Position numbers and translations under genes: made by a program. 6,356 nucleotides of DNA, from contig CATPAM010000080.1 in the NCBI GenBank assembly GCA_955651735.1, forward strand, positions 1 to 6,356. The letters run 5' to 3'. The DNA is from Candidatus Acidiferrales bacterium. GTDB lineage: Bacteria > Acidobacteriota > Terriglobia > Acidiferrales > UBA7541. Below, in pieces: positions 4,993-6,356 of the stretch (position 1 is the stretch's first letter; every line of letters begins with the position of its first letter). The notes beneath the pieces were generated by a model, which was given only the letters and a program-made list of their open reading frames with translations, searched no databases and was not told the origin of the DNA.

Positions 4993-6356
4993 ATGAAATT
5001 AAGAGGACTTGTTTTTTCCCTTGTAAGCGGCGCCGTACTGCTCGCCATGTTCGGCCAAGGCCGAGTACCGCGGAGTGAGACAAAGCGATTGCATGGTCTC
5101 GCTTTGACTAGTCCTGTCTCCGAAGGGCTGGTATCGGCGAAGAAGCTGCAGCTTGGGAGTGCGTTCGGCAAGCTCCCTCTGAGCTTTGAGGCCAATCAAG
5201 GCCAGACCGACCCGAGCGTGAAGTTCATTTCGCGCGGCAGCGGGTACAGCCTGTTTTTGACTCCGACCGAGGCCGTGTTGACGCTCAGGAGTTCAAGTCA
5301 GGAGTCCAAGGTCAAAGGTCAAAAAGCAGAGGCGGAGGGCGCAGGACTGCTTTCCAGGTCGGGGGCCGTTGACAAATTCCTAAAGAAGAGAAGCGCCGCA
5401 GACTTACAAGACAAGTCTGCGCTACAAGAAGCGGTTCTACGCACGAAGCTGGTCGGGGCAAATCCTACGCCCAAAATCTCGGCAGTGGATGAGCTGCCGG
5501 GCAAGAGCAACTACTTCATCGGCAACGACCCGAAGAAGTGGCGCACGAATGTTCCCACCTACGCCAAAGTGAATTACCAGCGCGTCTATCCGGGTGTGGA
5601 TGTGGTTTACCACGGAACGCAGGGGCAGCTCGAGTATGACTTTGTCGTCGCACCCGGGGCCGACCCGGGCGTGATTCGGCTCAGCTTCAAGGGCGCCGAC
5701 CGGCTGGAGCTTGACGCGCAGGGCGATCTGGTCCTGCACACGGCAGCGGGTGAAGTGCGCGAGCACAAGCCGGTGGTCTACCAAGAAATCGTCGGCGTCA
5801 GACAAGCTATCGCGGGGAGCTACGTTCTTCGAAGCGAGGCTGAAGTGGGCTTTGCCGTAGCGCAGTACGATGCCAGCCAACCCCTGGTCATCGACCCCGC
5901 ACTGGTCTACTCGACCTACTTGGGCGGCAGTGATTTTGATGAGGCCTTCCGCATCGCCGTGGACTCGGGTGGCAACGCCTACGTCACAGGTAGCACCAGT
6001 TCAACCAACTTTCCGACAGCGGGAGGCCCCTACCAGGCTGCTTCGGGCGGCGGCACTGACGCCTTTGTGGCCAAGTTGAATCCCACAGGCACGGCTCTGG
6101 TTTACTCGACGTACCTCGGCGGCAGTGGCATTGACGAAGGCCTCGGCATCGCCCTAGACCCCGGCTGCGGCCCTGCTCCCGCCGCCCTGTGCAACGCCTA
6201 CGTCACGGGAGAGACTGGTTCGACTAATTTTCCCACCACGTCAGGCGCGTTCCAGCCTGCTTTCGGTGGCGGCTTCAGTGACGCCTTTGTGGCCAAGCTG
6301 AATGCCGCCGGCACGGCTCTGGTCTACTCGACCTACCTGGGCGGCAGTGGTAATCG
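4993..6356 (+). CDS. Secreted SBBP-repeat (beta-propeller) protein, 3' end outside the window
   Basis: 454 codons are visible and the frame is still open at the window edge. Residues 1-22 look like a signal peptide (MKLRG, then a hydrophobic core LVFSLVSGAVLLAMF) with no lipobox cysteine. Residues 52-302 form the N-terminal domain that commonly precedes SBBP repeats in Acidobacteriota (I believe DUF7948): LPLSFEANQGQTDPSVKFIS, YSLFLTPTEAVL, then LPGKSNYFIGNDPKKWRTNV, YPGVDVVYHG, LEYDFVVAPGADP, DGVRQ-like GVRQAIAGSY, and PLVIDP. SBBP repeats (PF06739) begin at residues 304, 369 and 443, each starting LVYSTYLGGS and followed by NAYVTG...NFPT...DAFVAKLN. They are expected to build beta-propeller blades in a secreted or cell-surface protein; the function is unknown, with adhesion or carbohydrate contact only suggested. 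Residues about 100-147 are an unusual insertion made of nucleotide repeats, and repeat 2 has an extra loop with two cysteines. Confidence 0.92.
   Translation, partial: MKLRGLVFSLVSGAVLLAMFGQGRVPRSETKRLHGLALTSPVSEGLVSAKKLQLGSAFGKLPLSFEANQGQTDPSVKFISRGSGYSLFLTPTEAVLTLRSSSQESKVKGQKAEAEGAGLLSRSGAVDKFLKKRSAADLQDKSALQEAVLRTKLVGANPTPKISAVDELPGKSNYFIGNDPKKWRTNVPTYAKVNYQRVYPGVDVVYHGTQGQLEYDFVVAPGADPGVIRLSFKGADRLELDAQGDLVLHTAAGEVREHKPVVYQEIVGVRQAIAGSYVLRSEAEVGFAVAQYDASQPLVIDPALVYSTYLGGSDFDEAFRIAVDSGGNAYVTGSTSSTNFPTAGGPYQAASGGGTDAFVAKLNPTGTALVYSTYLGGSGIDEGLGIALDPGCGPAPAALCNAYVTGETGSTNFPTTSGAFQPAFGGGFSDAFVAKLNAAGTALVYSTYLGGSGN
5294..5328 (+). repeat. Five degenerate heptanucleotide tandem units inside the SBBP gene
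   Basis: Read in sevens the DNA is CAAGTCA, GGAGTCC, AAGGTCA, AAGGTCA, AAAAGCA; the third and fourth units are identical. Seven is not a multiple of three, so gain or loss of one unit would shift the frame. Translated, the tract gives the Ser/Lys/Gln-rich part of the insertion (SSQESKVKGQKAE). Confidence 0.6.
5397..5421 (+). repeat. REP-like palindrome inside the SBBP gene
   Basis: CGCAGACTT (5397-5405) and AAGTCTGCG (5413-5421) are perfect inverse complements with a 7-nt loop (ACAAGAC). The right arm continues as CTAC and the left is preceded by AGCGC, so a longer ancestral palindrome is likely. It is translated as part of RSAADLQDKSALQ within the insertion. Similar 'gtagcgcagactt' palindromes are, from memory, scattered through acidobacterial genomes; this needs a genome search. 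Confidence 0.55.
5902..6096 (+). repeat. SBBP repeat unit 1 (65 aa)
   Basis: This unit covers residues 304-368 of the SBBP protein, from LVYSTYLGGSDFDEAF through GGNAYVTGSTSSTNFPT to DAFVAKLNPTGTA. The period is 65 residues. The unit departs from consensus at GGSDFD, where GSG is usual. Confidence 0.8.
6097..6318 (+). repeat. SBBP repeat unit 2 (74 aa, with extra loop)
   Basis: This unit covers residues 369-442. It matches unit 1, including an 18-base identical block GACGCCTTTGTGGCCAAG (6058-6075 and 6280-6297), but is nine residues longer. The extra residues lie between LD and NAYVTG: PGCGPAPAALC replaces the usual two or three residues, adding Cys392 and Cys400. Confidence 0.8.
6319..6356 (+). 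repeat. SBBP repeat unit 3 (start only)
   Basis: The unit begins at residue 443 with LVYSTYLGGSGN and is cut by the window end, so more propeller blades are expected downstream. Confidence 0.75.

Noticed and set aside
5870..6079. 69-codon plus-strand frame within the SBBP gene
   Set aside because: It is an out-of-phase shadow of the SBBP repeats; the SBBP frame is open and has clear repeat homology throughout.
1..6356. CRISPR array, transposase, integrase or phage structural genes
   Set aside because: I saw no regularly spaced identical repeats with unique spacers and no motif of these protein families on either strand.

Overview
The window looks like chromosomal DNA of a soil-type member of the Acidobacteriota (Terriglobia-like). 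The main reason is the right-hand gene. It encodes a secreted protein whose N-terminal domain ends in the 'LPGKSNYFIGNDPKKWRTNV' style of sequence and then runs into SBBP beta-propeller repeats (LVYSTYLGGSG...GNAYVTGST...NFPTT), an architecture I know mainly from that phylum. The organism call is an inference from family knowledge, not from a marker gene.

Layout. Positions 1-345 hold at most one short plus-strand reading frame with a good ribosome binding site (41-214). Positions 345-950 carry a tight minus-strand chain of unrecognised small frames (887/950-645, 634-554, 545-345). A BON-domain secreted protein lies on the minus strand (1567-1160), with a long leader and a plausible sigma-70 promoter at 1781-1754. 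Next comes a minus-strand pair of tiny genes: a CxxC...CxxC zinc-ribbon protein (2287-2162) and a basic 43-residue frame (2068-1937). Between them, frame -1 continues as a protein-like tail, suggesting a frameshift in an AG-rich tract. A PAP2-family phosphatase is encoded on the plus strand at 2743-3606 and is the most secure complete gene. Positions 3607-4992 are a 1.4 kb gene-poor stretch. It holds a 23-nt sequence resembling the 3' end of a tRNA including CCA (4075-4097), several perfect hairpins, and a short segment with coding-like third-position GC bias (about 4370-4490). The window ends inside the large SBBP-repeat protein gene (4993 to beyond 6356), which has a good promoter candidate (4867-4895) and a GGAGGAG ribosome binding site.

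How the genes work together. No operon with a shared pathway is evident. The three clear genes (BON, PAP2, SBBP) all encode exported or envelope proteins, but they are separately transcribed and separated by long spacers, so this looks like an accessory, gene-sparse region.

The most notable signals are three. First, in-frame non-coding-type repeats (five degenerate heptanucleotides and a 9-bp palindrome) have been absorbed into the N-terminal domain of the SBBP protein. Second, a tRNA 3'-end-like fragment lies in the gene-poor stretch and could be an old integration scar. Third, a small zinc-ribbon gene is probably frameshifted. I do not see a CRISPR array, transposase, integrase or defence system.
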